A stretch of DNA of 32,457 nt from an uncultured Bacteroidales bacterium (GTDB taxonomy: Bacteria > Bacteroidota > Bacteroidia > Bacteroidales > UBA3824): positions 1 through 32,457 of the forward strand of contig CALFIU010000096.1 in the NCBI GenBank assembly GCA_937877455.1. Direction: 5' to 3'. This document shows positions 8,019 through 15,799 of the stretch, piece by piece. Position 1 is the first letter of the stretch; each line of letters starts with the position of its first letter. The position numbers and the translations under genes were made by a program. The notes beneath the pieces are model-generated. The model ran no database searches, was not told where the DNA came from, and worked only from the letters and a program-made list of their open reading frames with translations.

Positions 8019-8645
8019 ATGGACAAAAAAAATCCCACTTTGTTTCAAATGATTGCCGTGCTGATGGCCATAGCATTAATCTGCGCGGCGGCAGTGTCGC
8101 TTGTTTACAAAGCCACAAAACCAGTAATAGAGCAATCTCAGTTGAACAAAAAAATACAAACGGTAAGTAAAATTGTACCAGAGTTTGACAATTCACCAGT
8201 AGAAGAATCTTTTTATGTAAAAACTGCCAACGGAAAAGATAGTCTGCAATTTTATCCTGCCAAAAAAGCAGGAGAACTTGTAGGCATGGGTGTTTCTACA
8301 TTTAGCGAAAAAGGTTACGGTGGACGCATTGATATTCTTGTAGGTTTTAAACCCGACGGTACAATATACAACACCGAAGTTGTAAAACTAAACGAAACAC
8401 CCGGTCTTGGCGATAAATCTGACAAAGCAAAAAGTAATTGGGCAGAACAGTTTAACGATAAAAACCCACAAACATTCAAACTTCTTGTAAAAAAAGATGG
8501 TGGTGATGTTGATGCAATATCTGCCGCAACCATAACATCAAGAGCCTACACCGAAGCAATTTCAACAGCATATAATACTTTTATGTCGCATACTAACGGC
8601 ACAAAACCCGAAGGGACATCTGGTGCTACAATAAAAAACAACTAA
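8019..8645 (+). CDS. rnfG: RnfG, FMN-binding membrane-anchored subunit
   Basis: 208 residues from ATG 8019; an in-frame GTG 30 bases upstream overlaps the end of rnfD and is less likely. One N-terminal helix (about 9-30) anchors a periplasmic FMN-binding domain. The flavinylation motif reads SAAT (168-171, in DAISAATITS) where most family members have SGAT; the acceptor Thr171 is present. ETPGLGDK (about residue 127 on) is the conserved substrate-like loop of RnfG/NqrC. Its function is electron transfer through covalent FMN on the outer face. Confidence 0.93.
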   Translation: MDKKNPTLFQMIAVLMAIALICAAAVSLVYKATKPVIEQSQLNKKIQTVSKIVPEFDNSPVEESFYVKTANGKDSLQFYPAKKAGELVGMGVSTFSEKGYGGRIDILVGFKPDGTIYNTEVVKLNETPGLGDKSDKAKSNWAEQFNDKNPQTFKLLVKKDGGDVDAISAATITSRAYTEAISTAYNTFMSHTNGTKPEGTSGATIKNN

Positions 8646-8658
8646 AAAAAATTAGAAA

Positions 8659-9255
8659 ATGAGTAAACTTCAAATACTTACCAAAGGCATATTGAAAGAA
8701 AACCCAGCGTTGGTATTAATACTTGGTATGTGTCCAACGCTTGGAGTAACAACCTCTGCCACAAACGGTTTGGGCATGGGATTGGCAACGACATTCGTTA
8801 TCCTATTGTCAAACGTTGTAATTTCGCTTATAAAAAACTTAATTCCCAACAACGTACACATACCAGCTTACATTGTGGTAATCGCATCAATAGTAACCAT
8901 ATTACAACAACTAATGGAAGCATACATGCCATCATTGTTTAACGCACTTGGCTTGTTTATTCCATTAATCGTTGTCAATTGTATTGTACTTGGACGCGCC
9001 GAGGCATTCGCAAGCAAAAACAACGTTATAGATTCTGCTCTCGACGGATTAGGAATGGGATATGGATTTACACTTGCACTTACCGTGTTGGGTGCTATAC
9101 GCGAAATATTGGGTAGCGGTAGCATATTTGGATTTAATTTTTTACATAGCGATGGTATAATTGGATTTGTCCTTGCTCCAGGAGCATTTCTTGTTTTGGG
9201 ATTGCTAATCGCTGGTGCTAAAATCCTAACTAAAAAAATTTATAAAAAAGACTAA
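8659..9255 (+). CDS. rnfE: RnfE, membrane subunit
   Basis: 198 residues and six hydrophobic helices. Signature features of the RnfE/NqrD family are visible: KENPALVLILGMCPTLGVTT near the start and VNCIVLGRAEAFASKN in the middle. These conserved Cys residues lie in half-helices that coordinate an intramembrane iron centre in the related complexes. The start ATG has an A-rich leader and lies 13 bases after rnfG. It is paralogous to NqrD at 14501-15118 in this same window. Confidence 0.95.
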   Translation: MSKLQILTKGILKENPALVLILGMCPTLGVTTSATNGLGMGLATTFVILLSNVVISLIKNLIPNNVHIPAYIVVIASIVTILQQLMEAYMPSLFNALGLFIPLIVVNCIVLGRAEAFASKNNVIDSALDGLGMGYGFTLALTVLGAIREILGSGSIFGFNFLHSDGIIGFVLAPGAFLVLGLLIAGAKILTKKIYKKD

Positions 9256-9261
9256 ACAACT

Positions 9262-9834
9262 ATGGAATACATTTTAATAATAATTTCGGCCATATTTGTC
9301 AACAATGTTGTGTTGGCCAAGTTTTTGGGAATATGCCCATTTATCGGCGTTTCCAACAAAGTTTCCACATCAATAGGAATGACGGGTGCAGTGGCTTTTG
9401 TAATGGTAATAGCATCATTGGTAACATACTTTATACAAAAGCTTTTGAAAAGTTACCAAATAGAGTTTATGCAAACCATAACATTTATCTTGGTAATAGC
9501 ATCATTGGTACAAATGGTAGAACTTGTTTTGAAAAAAGTGTCGCCATCGCTTTATCAAGCTCTCGGAATATTTCTTCCGTTAATAACCACCAATTGTACA
9601 GTGCTTGGTGTTGCAATACTTGCAGTAAGCAATCCTGATTACGGCGCACTTGAAACTGCAGTTTTCGCACTTGCCAATGCTCTCGGTTACGGTGTGGCAC
9701 TAATTGTTTTCGCAGGTTTGCGCGAACAACTCGAACTTGCCGAAGTTCCCCAAGCCATGGAAGGAGTTCCAATTGCATTTATAACTGCTGGCATATTAGC
9801 AATGGCATTTATGGGTTTTTCTGGATTGGTTTAA
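9262..9834 (+). CDS. rnfA: RnfA, membrane subunit
   Basis: 190 residues and six helices. NNVVLAKFLGICPFIGVSNK near the start and TTNCTVLGVAIL in the middle are the paired Cys-containing half-helices of RnfA/NqrE. The ending MAFMGFSGL is also typical. RnfA pairs with RnfE in an inverted topology to hold the membrane iron centre. It is the last gene of the rnf operon, starting 6 bases after rnfE and followed by a hairpin terminator. Confidence 0.95.
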   Translation: MEYILIIISAIFVNNVVLAKFLGICPFIGVSNKVSTSIGMTGAVAFVMVIASLVTYFIQKLLKSYQIEFMQTITFILVIASLVQMVELVLKKVSPSLYQALGIFLPLITTNCTVLGVAILAVSNPDYGALETAVFALANALGYGVALIVFAGLREQLELAEVPQAMEGVPIAFITAGILAMAFMGFSGLV

Positions 9835-9849
9835 AAAAAATATTTCAAT

Positions 9850-9889
9850 AAAAAAAGCTGTCTAATTATCTTTTAGACAGCTTTTTTTA
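9850..9889. terminator. Bidirectional terminator between rnfA and the convergent glycosyltransferase
   Basis: AAAAAAGCTGTCTAA pairs with TTAGACAGCTTTTTT around a short loop. A-run and T-run flank the stem, so it can end both the rnf transcript and the minus-strand transcript that stops at 9919. Confidence 0.88.
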
Positions 9890-9918
9890 AAGTTTTACAT
9901 TCTAATTTATAGCCAAAA

Positions 9919-10890
9919 TCAATTTATTTCTTTAAGCCATAGTTCAAGAATTTCAAGTTCTCGTGTATTAACAATACCAGCCTTTTCAAGTCCACAATAA
10001 ACATCAAACAAATTGTTTGACACAGAAACCCCAGTTTTAGAACACTCTTTAGCTATTTCCAACGCCTTTTCTACTTGCAAATACATCGGAATTTCTGATT
10101 CAAAATCACGCGAATAGTCATGGTCGTTACGTTTTTGAAATACAGTCGCCTGAGTAAATCCAAGACAATAACCAGCTTTGTTCATTATTGGCTGAGCCAC
10201 AATACCACGCAAAATATCAGTAAATCTAAACGTTACGTGGCTTGGTAAATATAATAGAGGAAACAATTCTTTGCAAGTGGCAGTATTTTGGGTGTTGAAT
10301 GGAGCGTATGTTGACGATGGCAAAATCACAGGATTACGCTTTTCAAAAACACAAGGTTGGTTGCTCGTAAGCCTATAAACAGCGTCAACGTCAGGATCTT
10401 GGTCGGCAAGTGCCTGCCAAACTCCAACATTTACATAACTTTTGTAAGTGTTAGTATTAACAGAAGACAAAATTTTATTCAAAGGTAAACCTCGCGGCCA
10501 AATTTTTTGCGTTGTAAAAAAATTATAAATATTTATAATTCCTTGATTAGGTTCTGCCATATCGTAATTACCATAAAAATTAGGAAAATCCCAACCTTGA
10601 TACGGAATGTTATCGTCATCGCTCTCTGCTATTACATCGGCTCCATTTTTTATGGCGTATAAATAACCAGCTATTTTGCGGCAATAATGATTTTGAGGTA
10701 ATGCAAGAAGAAACTTACTACTACCGTTAACCTGCTCTGTTATAGGCAAAAACACAGTATTATCAAAATGCCAATCCTTTGGTGTTTTATTATCGCCAAC
10801 TACAACGAGAGTATAATCATCTTGTTGTGAAAATTTTTCAATAGCTTCTCCAGGTTCAAAAATTGTAGTTATAACTATAAATTTTTTCAT
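9919..10890 (-). CDS. STELLO/DUF288-family glycosyltransferase
   Basis: 323 residues, no signal peptide and no membrane helix. The N-terminus MKKFIVITTIFEP starts a GT-A-like fold. AESDDDNIPY (89-97) supplies the DxD metal/nucleotide-sugar site, preceded by RKIAGYLYAIKNGADVI. LADQDPDVDAVYRLT and LPSHVTFRFTDILRGIVAQ follow. These phrases match the family of plant STELLO proteins and nematode DUF288 proteins (PF03385), which also has bacterial members. The plant proteins influence cellulose synthase; the bacterial substrate is unknown. It sits alone between the rnf and nqr operons on the opposite strand, with its own promoter box. It has no visible link to electron transport. TGA stop. Confidence 0.75.
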   Translation of the reverse strand: MKKFIVITTIFEPGEAIEKFSQQDDYTLVVVGDNKTPKDWHFDNTVFLPITEQVNGSSKFLLALPQNHYCRKIAGYLYAIKNGADVIAESDDDNIPYQGWDFPNFYGNYDMAEPNQGIINIYNFFTTQKIWPRGLPLNKILSSVNTNTYKSYVNVGVWQALADQDPDVDAVYRLTSNQPCVFEKRNPVILPSSTYAPFNTQNTATCKELFPLLYLPSHVTFRFTDILRGIVAQPIMNKAGYCLGFTQATVFQKRNDHDYSRDFESEIPMYLQVEKALEIAKECSKTGVSVSNNLFDVYCGLEKAGIVNTRELEILELWLKEIN

Positions 10891-10941
10891 ACTCTTAAAT
10901 TAATATTTTTTTATAAAATATTATTATCGTTAATTAGTTGC

Positions 10942-10949
10942 AAAATTAT
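10942..10949 (-). promoter_or_regulatory. Promoter -7 box for the STELLO-like gene
   Basis: On the minus strand TAATTTTG (TAnnTTTG consensus) lies about 50 bases upstream of the ATG at 10890. It is the same octamer seen before rseC, nqrA and the gene at 29151. Confidence 0.45.
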
Positions 10950-11030
10950 TAATAATAATTTCAAGAATTTGTTAACCTAAAAAAAATTTTAAAATAGCGT
11001 GAATAAAAATTATTTTTCATTAAAAAATAT

Positions 11031-11038
11031 TAATTTTG
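11031..11038 (+). promoter_or_regulatory. Promoter -7 box of the nqr operon
   Basis: TAATTTTG matches the Bacteroidota -7 consensus and lies 38 bases before the nqrA ATG. The divergent intergenic region (10891-11076) therefore carries promoters for both flanking genes. A clear -33 TTG is not seen. Confidence 0.5.
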
Positions 11039-11076
11039 CACCAAATTAAAGAAATCAACAAACTTAAAATTTTGAT

Positions 11077-12429
11077 ATGTCAAAAGTAATAAAACTAAAA
11101 CAAGGCTTAGACATAAATCTGACAGGAAAGGCCGAAAAAACTTTGTTTAGCAAAACTGGCAAAGTATCGGAATTTTCTTTAAAACCGTCGGATTTCCCCA
11201 CTCTAAAACCGCATTTGGAGATAAAAGCAGGGGATACAGTCAAAGCTGGCTCGGTGCTATTTACCGATAAAAATCAGCCCGATATTTGTTTTTGCTCTCC
11301 TGTAAGCGGAACAGTGAGCGAGATACGCCGTGCCGAACGCCGTAGAATTACCGACGTTATAATAAAATCCGATGGCAAGGACGAATACGAGAAATTCGAT
11401 GTCCAAGGTTTTGAAAAAAAATCGGCAGCCGAACTAAAACAGATTGTATTAAAAAGCGGTGTATGGCCATACATTATCCAACGTCCATTCGGAATTGTGG
11501 CCGATGCTAAAACAACACCAAAAGCCGTTTACATTTCGTGTTTCGACTCAGCACCTTTGGCTGTGGATTATCAATTTTCGTTGCGCGATGATGTAGCTGA
11601 TTTCCAAACGGGTATCAACGTAATAAAAAAAATAGCAGAAGCACCTGTTTATTTGGGCTTAGACGCTAAAAACAACGCTGATATTTTTATGGGAGTAACT
11701 GGCGTAGAAATCAACAAATTTGATGGACCACACCCTGCTGGCAATGCTGGTGTACAAATTCATCACATTTGTCCTATTAATAAAGGAGAAACAGTGTGGA
11801 CACTTGACCCACAAGCAGTAGTAATACTTGGTCGTTTGTTTAACAAAGGTATTTACGATGCTAACAAAACAATAGCAATAGCAGGCTCTGGTGTTAAAAA
11901 TCCAGCATACGTAAAAACCATAGCCAATAGCGCAGTGGCAACATTTGTCAACGGCAATTTGGCAGAAGGCGAACAACGCATAATAAGTGGTAACGTTCTA
12001 AGCGGCACACAAATAACAGCCGATGGATATTTGGGATTTTACGACAATCAAATAACCGTAATTCCAGAAGGAAAAGAATACGAATTTATGGGTTGGGCAG
12101 CTCCTGGACTTGGAAAATTCAGCTTTTCACACACATTTCTTTCATGGCTTACACCAAACAAACAATACGCACTAAACACCAATATGCACGGTGAAAAACG
12201 CGCCTACGTTGTAACAGGTACTTTTGAAAAACTTGTACCAATGGACATTCTGCCGTTGCAACTTATAAAAGCCATCTTAGCAGAAAACATAGAGTTAATG
12301 GAAAACCTCGGAATCTACGAAATAATACCCGAAGATTTTGCTCTCTGTGAATTTGCCGACACATCAAAAACCGATATACAAGCCATAGTACGCAAAGGTT
12401 TGGATTTAATGGTGGCAGAAACAAGATAA
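11077..12429 (+). CDS. nqrA: NqrA, cytoplasmic subunit of Na+-translocating NADH:quinone reductase
   Basis: 450 residues, no membrane helix. The opening KVIKLKQGLDINLTGKAEK, HLEIKAGDTVKAGSVLFTDK and FCSPVSGTVSEIRRAERR are the NqrA signature. FDGPHPAGNAGVQIHH (about 215-230) and GWAAPGLGKFS (about 345) are further conserved blocks. NqrA is related to RnfC but lacks ferredoxin cysteines, and none are seen here. It contacts NqrB on the cytoplasmic side. First gene of the nqr operon. Confidence 0.95.
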   Translation: MSKVIKLKQGLDINLTGKAEKTLFSKTGKVSEFSLKPSDFPTLKPHLEIKAGDTVKAGSVLFTDKNQPDICFCSPVSGTVSEIRRAERRRITDVIIKSDGKDEYEKFDVQGFEKKSAAELKQIVLKSGVWPYIIQRPFGIVADAKTTPKAVYISCFDSAPLAVDYQFSLRDDVADFQTGINVIKKIAEAPVYLGLDAKNNADIFMGVTGVEINKFDGPHPAGNAGVQIHHICPINKGETVWTLDPQAVVILGRLFNKGIYDANKTIAIAGSGVKNPAYVKTIANSAVATFVNGNLAEGEQRIISGNVLSGTQITADGYLGFYDNQITVIPEGKEYEFMGWAAPGLGKFSFSHTFLSWLTPNKQYALNTNMHGEKRAYVVTGTFEKLVPMDILPLQLIKAILAENIELMENLGIYEIIPEDFALCEFADTSKTDIQAIVRKGLDLMVAETR

Positions 12430-12437
12430 AATAAAAA

Positions 12438-12474
12438 TTTTGGCAATGGAAAAATAAACAACCTTTTGCCAAAA
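12438..12474 (+). other. Intercistronic hairpin between nqrA and nqrB
   Basis: TTTTGGCAA (12438-12446) pairs with TTGCCAAAA (12466-12474) around a 19-base loop. The stem is followed by A rather than T, so it is not a standard terminator for the plus strand. It may set mRNA stability or attenuate between the first two nqr genes. Confidence 0.4.
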
Positions 12475-12496
12475 AAACAAATAAGAAATAAAAAAA

Positions 12497-13675
12497 ATGA
12501 AAAAACTAAGAGAATATTTAGACAAGATAAAGCCGAATTTCGAGGAAGGGGGCAAACACCCTGGACTGAAATCCACTTTTGAGGCGTTTGAATCGTTCTT
12601 GTTTGTGCCCAACACCGTAACACCGAGCAAGGGCGCACACATACGCGACAGCGTTGACCTCAAACGTACCATTACAGTGGTGATAATTGCGCTTTTGCCA
12701 GCATTGTTTTTCGGAATGTGGAACGTTGGCAATATGCATTACGCAGCATTTGGACACCCAGACGAAGGATTTTTTAGCAAATTTTTCTACGGTCTTGGAC
12801 AAGTACTTCCAATTATAGTGGTAAGTTACGTTTCAGGTCTTTTCTTAGAGTTCCTCTTCGCCCAAGTGCGTAAGGAACAAGTAAATGAAGGATTTTTGGC
12901 CACTGGTCTTCTTATACCAATGATTGTACCAGTTGACGTACCATTGTGGATGGTAGCAATAGCTACAATGTTCGCAGTTCTCATTGGCAAAGAAGTATTT
13001 GGTGGTACAGGTATGAATATCGTCAACCCTGCCCTACTTGCACGTGCTTTCTTGTTTTTTGCATATCCAAGCAAAATGTCAGGCGACAAAGTATGGATTG
13101 CAGGACTTGAAAATCCCTCAGAAACAGAAAAAATTGTCGACGGATTTTCGGGAGCCACTCCTCTCGCCGACCTTGCAGCCAACGCTACTCCAAGATATTC
13201 TGTTTCAGATATGTTTTTTGGAACAATACCAGGAGCCATTGGAGAAACATCAACACTTTGCATACTCATAGGCGCAGCAATACTTATCTTCACCAACATT
13301 GCAAGTTGGAAAATAATGTTATCCGCAGTAATCGGTGCATTGCTCATGGGTGGTATTTACAACGTATTTGGTAGCAATACCGATGTTTACATGCAACTTC
13401 CGTGTTGGGAACACCTCATACTCGGTGGTTTCGCATTCGGCGTAGTATTTATGGCTACAGACCCCGTAACTTCGGCACAAACCGAAACAGGAAAATGGAT
13501 TTACGGATTTATGATTGGCGTTATGGCTCTACTCGTTAGGGTTATCAACCCAGCATTCCCAGAAGGCGTTATGCTTGCAATATTGCTCATGAACGTATTT
13601 GCACCGCTTATCGACCACATGGTAATCCAAGCCAACATCAAACGTCGTCTAAAACGTGCGGAAGCTATTAAATAA
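12497..13675 (+). CDS. nqrB: NqrB, membrane subunit with covalent FMN
   Basis: 392 residues with about ten helices. The flavinylation motif SGAT is at 218-221 (VDGFSGATPLADL), so FMN should sit on Thr221. The long N-terminus (GAHIRDSVDLKRTI, about 46-60) and VFGGTGMNIVNPALLARAF (167-185) are NqrB features that separate it from RnfD. NqrB is the main Na+-translocating and quinone-interacting subunit in the characterised Vibrio complex. Confidence 0.95.
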   Translation: MKKLREYLDKIKPNFEEGGKHPGLKSTFEAFESFLFVPNTVTPSKGAHIRDSVDLKRTITVVIIALLPALFFGMWNVGNMHYAAFGHPDEGFFSKFFYGLGQVLPIIVVSYVSGLFLEFLFAQVRKEQVNEGFLATGLLIPMIVPVDVPLWMVAIATMFAVLIGKEVFGGTGMNIVNPALLARAFLFFAYPSKMSGDKVWIAGLENPSETEKIVDGFSGATPLADLAANATPRYSVSDMFFGTIPGAIGETSTLCILIGAAILIFTNIASWKIMLSAVIGALLMGGIYNVFGSNTDVYMQLPCWEHLILGGFAFGVVFMATDPVTSAQTETGKWIYGFMIGVMALLVRVINPAFPEGVMLAILLMNVFAPLIDHMVIQANIKRRLKRAEAIK

Positions 13676-13705
13676 ATTTGTAGAACCGTAAAAAAACATA
13701 ATAAA

Positions 13706-14494
13706 ATGAATGTACAAAGTAATAAATACACGGTTATATACGCTTCAATAATGGTTGTGGCTGTGGCAGCCGTACTAACTCTCGTATCGGTAGGACTGCA
13801 ACCTATGCAACAAAAAAACATCGACAACGAGAAAAAGCAAAATATACTTGCTTCTGTTAATGTGGAGGCTAACCTCGACAACGCAGGCGATCTCTACACT
13901 AAATACATCACTGGCAGTTTTGTAATTGACGGAACTGGCAACAAAATAGACGGTGACGCATTTACAATTGATATGAAAGAAGTAGCCAAAAACGCAAAAG
14001 ACTTACGTAAACTAAAAGAAGACGGCAAAACAGCCGAAGCCGAAAACCTCAAAAAACAGATGAAACTACCTGTTTTTGAGTTTAATAAAGACGGTCAAAA
14101 AGCTCTTGTAATACCAGTACGCGGCACCGGACTTTGGGACGCTATTTGGGGCTACGTAGCAGTAGAAGACGATTGTAATACCATATACGGTGTATCGTTT
14201 GACCACGCTGGCGAAACCCCAGGTCTTGGTGCTGAAATTACAACACCAGGCTTTCAAGAACAATTTAAAGGCAAAAAATTGTTCGCTAATGGCGATTTTC
14301 ACGGCTTAACGGTTTATAAACATGGTACAGGAGCCGCCAATGACAAAGAATTTGGCATCGACGGTATTTCTGGAGGAACAATCACCAGCCGCTGCGTAGG
14401 CGAAATGATTTTTGATTGTTTCTCAGGCTACGAAAAATTTCTCAAATCAGCTGGCGGCAAAACCGCTTACAACAATGTTAAAATATCTGAATAA
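13706..14494 (+). CDS. nqrC: NqrC, FMN-binding subunit
   Basis: 262 residues. One N-terminal helix (about 10-30) precedes a periplasmic FMN domain. ETPGLGAEI lies near 172. The flavinylation site reads SGGTITS (222-228), with Gly in place of the usual Ala of SGAT; Thr225 is the predicted FMN acceptor. An insertion rich in Lys and Ala (about 90-120, NAKDLRKLKEDGKTAEAENL) enlarges the domain relative to RnfG. It starts 30 bases after nqrB and is followed by nqrD after 6 bases. Confidence 0.94.
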   Translation: MNVQSNKYTVIYASIMVVAVAAVLTLVSVGLQPMQQKNIDNEKKQNILASVNVEANLDNAGDLYTKYITGSFVIDGTGNKIDGDAFTIDMKEVAKNAKDLRKLKEDGKTAEAENLKKQMKLPVFEFNKDGQKALVIPVRGTGLWDAIWGYVAVEDDCNTIYGVSFDHAGETPGLGAEITTPGFQEQFKGKKLFANGDFHGLTVYKHGTGAANDKEFGIDGISGGTITSRCVGEMIFDCFSGYEKFLKSAGGKTAYNNVKISE

Positions 14495-14500
14495 AGAATC

Positions 14501-15118
14501 ATGGCAAGCAATAAAGAATTAATAAAGAATCCGTTAAACATCAACAACCCCGTAACAGTACAAGTACTTGGTATCTGTTCGGCGTTGGCTGTAACGGTAA
14601 AACTCGAACCAGCCATTGTAATGGCTATTTCGGTTACGTTTGTCACAGCATTGGCAAACCTCATAATCTCGCTGCTACGCAACACTATCCCTTCTCGTAT
14701 AAGAATAATCGTGCAATTGATAGTGGTTTCGCTTTTGGTAATCCTTGTTGACCAAGTACTTAAAGCATTTATGTATCAACTCGACAAACAATTATCGGTT
14801 TATGTAGGTCTTATCATTACCAACTGTATTGTTATGGGACGTCTTGAAGCTTTTGCTCTTGGAAACAAACCTCTACCTGCACTTCTTGACGGAATAGGCA
14901 ATGGAGCAGGATACGGTCTTATCCTCGTTATTGTAGCTTTTATACGTGAACTTTTCGGAACTGGCTATCTATTCAATATACAGATTATCCCCAATTGTTT
15001 CTACGAACTTGGCTATCAAAACTGCGGATTTATGCTCAACCCACCGATGGCATTGATACTCATCGGAATAATTATTTGGGTTCAACGTTCAAGAAACCGC
15101 GAACTTATTGAAAAATAA
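14501..15118 (+). CDS. nqrD: NqrD, membrane subunit
   Basis: 205 residues and six helices. NNPVTVQVLGICSALAVTVK and LIITNCIVMGRLEAFALGNK contain the paired Cys half-helices of the NqrD/RnfE family that hold the intramembrane iron centre. LDGIGNGAGYGLILV is the next conserved block. It is the paralogue of RnfE here. Confidence 0.95.
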   Translation: MASNKELIKNPLNINNPVTVQVLGICSALAVTVKLEPAIVMAISVTFVTALANLIISLLRNTIPSRIRIIVQLIVVSLLVILVDQVLKAFMYQLDKQLSVYVGLIITNCIVMGRLEAFALGNKPLPALLDGIGNGAGYGLILVIVAFIRELFGTGYLFNIQIIPNCFYELGYQNCGFMLNPPMALILIGIIIWVQRSRNRELIEK

Positions 15119-15147
15119 TTTACTTAATCCGTAAACAGAAAAAAGAA

Positions 15148-15762
15148 ATGGAATATTTAAATTTATTTATAAAATCGATTTTTATAGACAACATGGTTTT
15201 CGCATACTTTTTGGGTATGTGTTCATTCCTTGCTGTCTCAAAAACCGTTAAAACATCGGCAGGACTTGGAGCAGCAGTAATATTTGTGTTGCTTGTAACC
15301 GTTCCTGTAAACTACTTGCTCGAAAACTACATTCTAAAAAAAGGCGCACTTACATGGCTTGGCGATTCATTTGCCAATGTTGACTTAAGTTTCCTTTCGT
15401 TTATAATGTTTATCGCTGTTATTGCAGCCATAGTACAACTCGTGGAAATGATAGTAGAACGTTTTGCACCCGCTTTGTATGGACAACTCGGTATATTTCT
15501 TCCACTTATAGCAGTTAACTGTGCCATAATGGGTGCATCACTCTTTATGCAACAACGCGGTTACCAAAACATTGGAGAAGCCACTGTTTTTGCTCTTGGC
15601 TCTGGCATTGGCTGGTTTTTGGCAATAGTAAGCATGGCAGCCATAAGAGAACGCATAAGTTACTCCAACGTACCTGAACCATTGCGCGGTGTCGGCATTG
15701 CATTTATCACATGCGGACTTATGGCCGTGGCATTCATGTCGTTTATGGGTATAAAACTATAA
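15148..15762 (+). CDS. nqrE: NqrE, membrane subunit
   Basis: 204 residues and six helices. FIDNMVFAYFLGMCSFLAVS and LPLIAVNCAIMGASLF are the conserved Cys-containing segments of NqrE/RnfA. The ending ITCGLMAVAFMSFMGIKL is typical. It pairs with NqrD. It is 29 bases after nqrD and 37 before nqrF. Confidence 0.95.
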   Translation: MEYLNLFIKSIFIDNMVFAYFLGMCSFLAVSKTVKTSAGLGAAVIFVLLVTVPVNYLLENYILKKGALTWLGDSFANVDLSFLSFIMFIAVIAAIVQLVEMIVERFAPALYGQLGIFLPLIAVNCAIMGASLFMQQRGYQNIGEATVFALGSGIGWFLAIVSMAAIRERISYSNVPEPLRGVGIAFITCGLMAVAFMSFMGIKL

Positions 15763-15799
15763 CGGCTTAATTGTTAATTAAAAAAAATTATTAAAAACC

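Noticed and set aside
10964..10977. AAGAATTTGTTAAC before nqrA as a shared operator with AAGAATTTATTAAC before rseC
   Set aside because: The match is AT-rich, its distance to the -7 boxes differs greatly (about 20 versus 65 bases), and only one copy has dyad symmetry.
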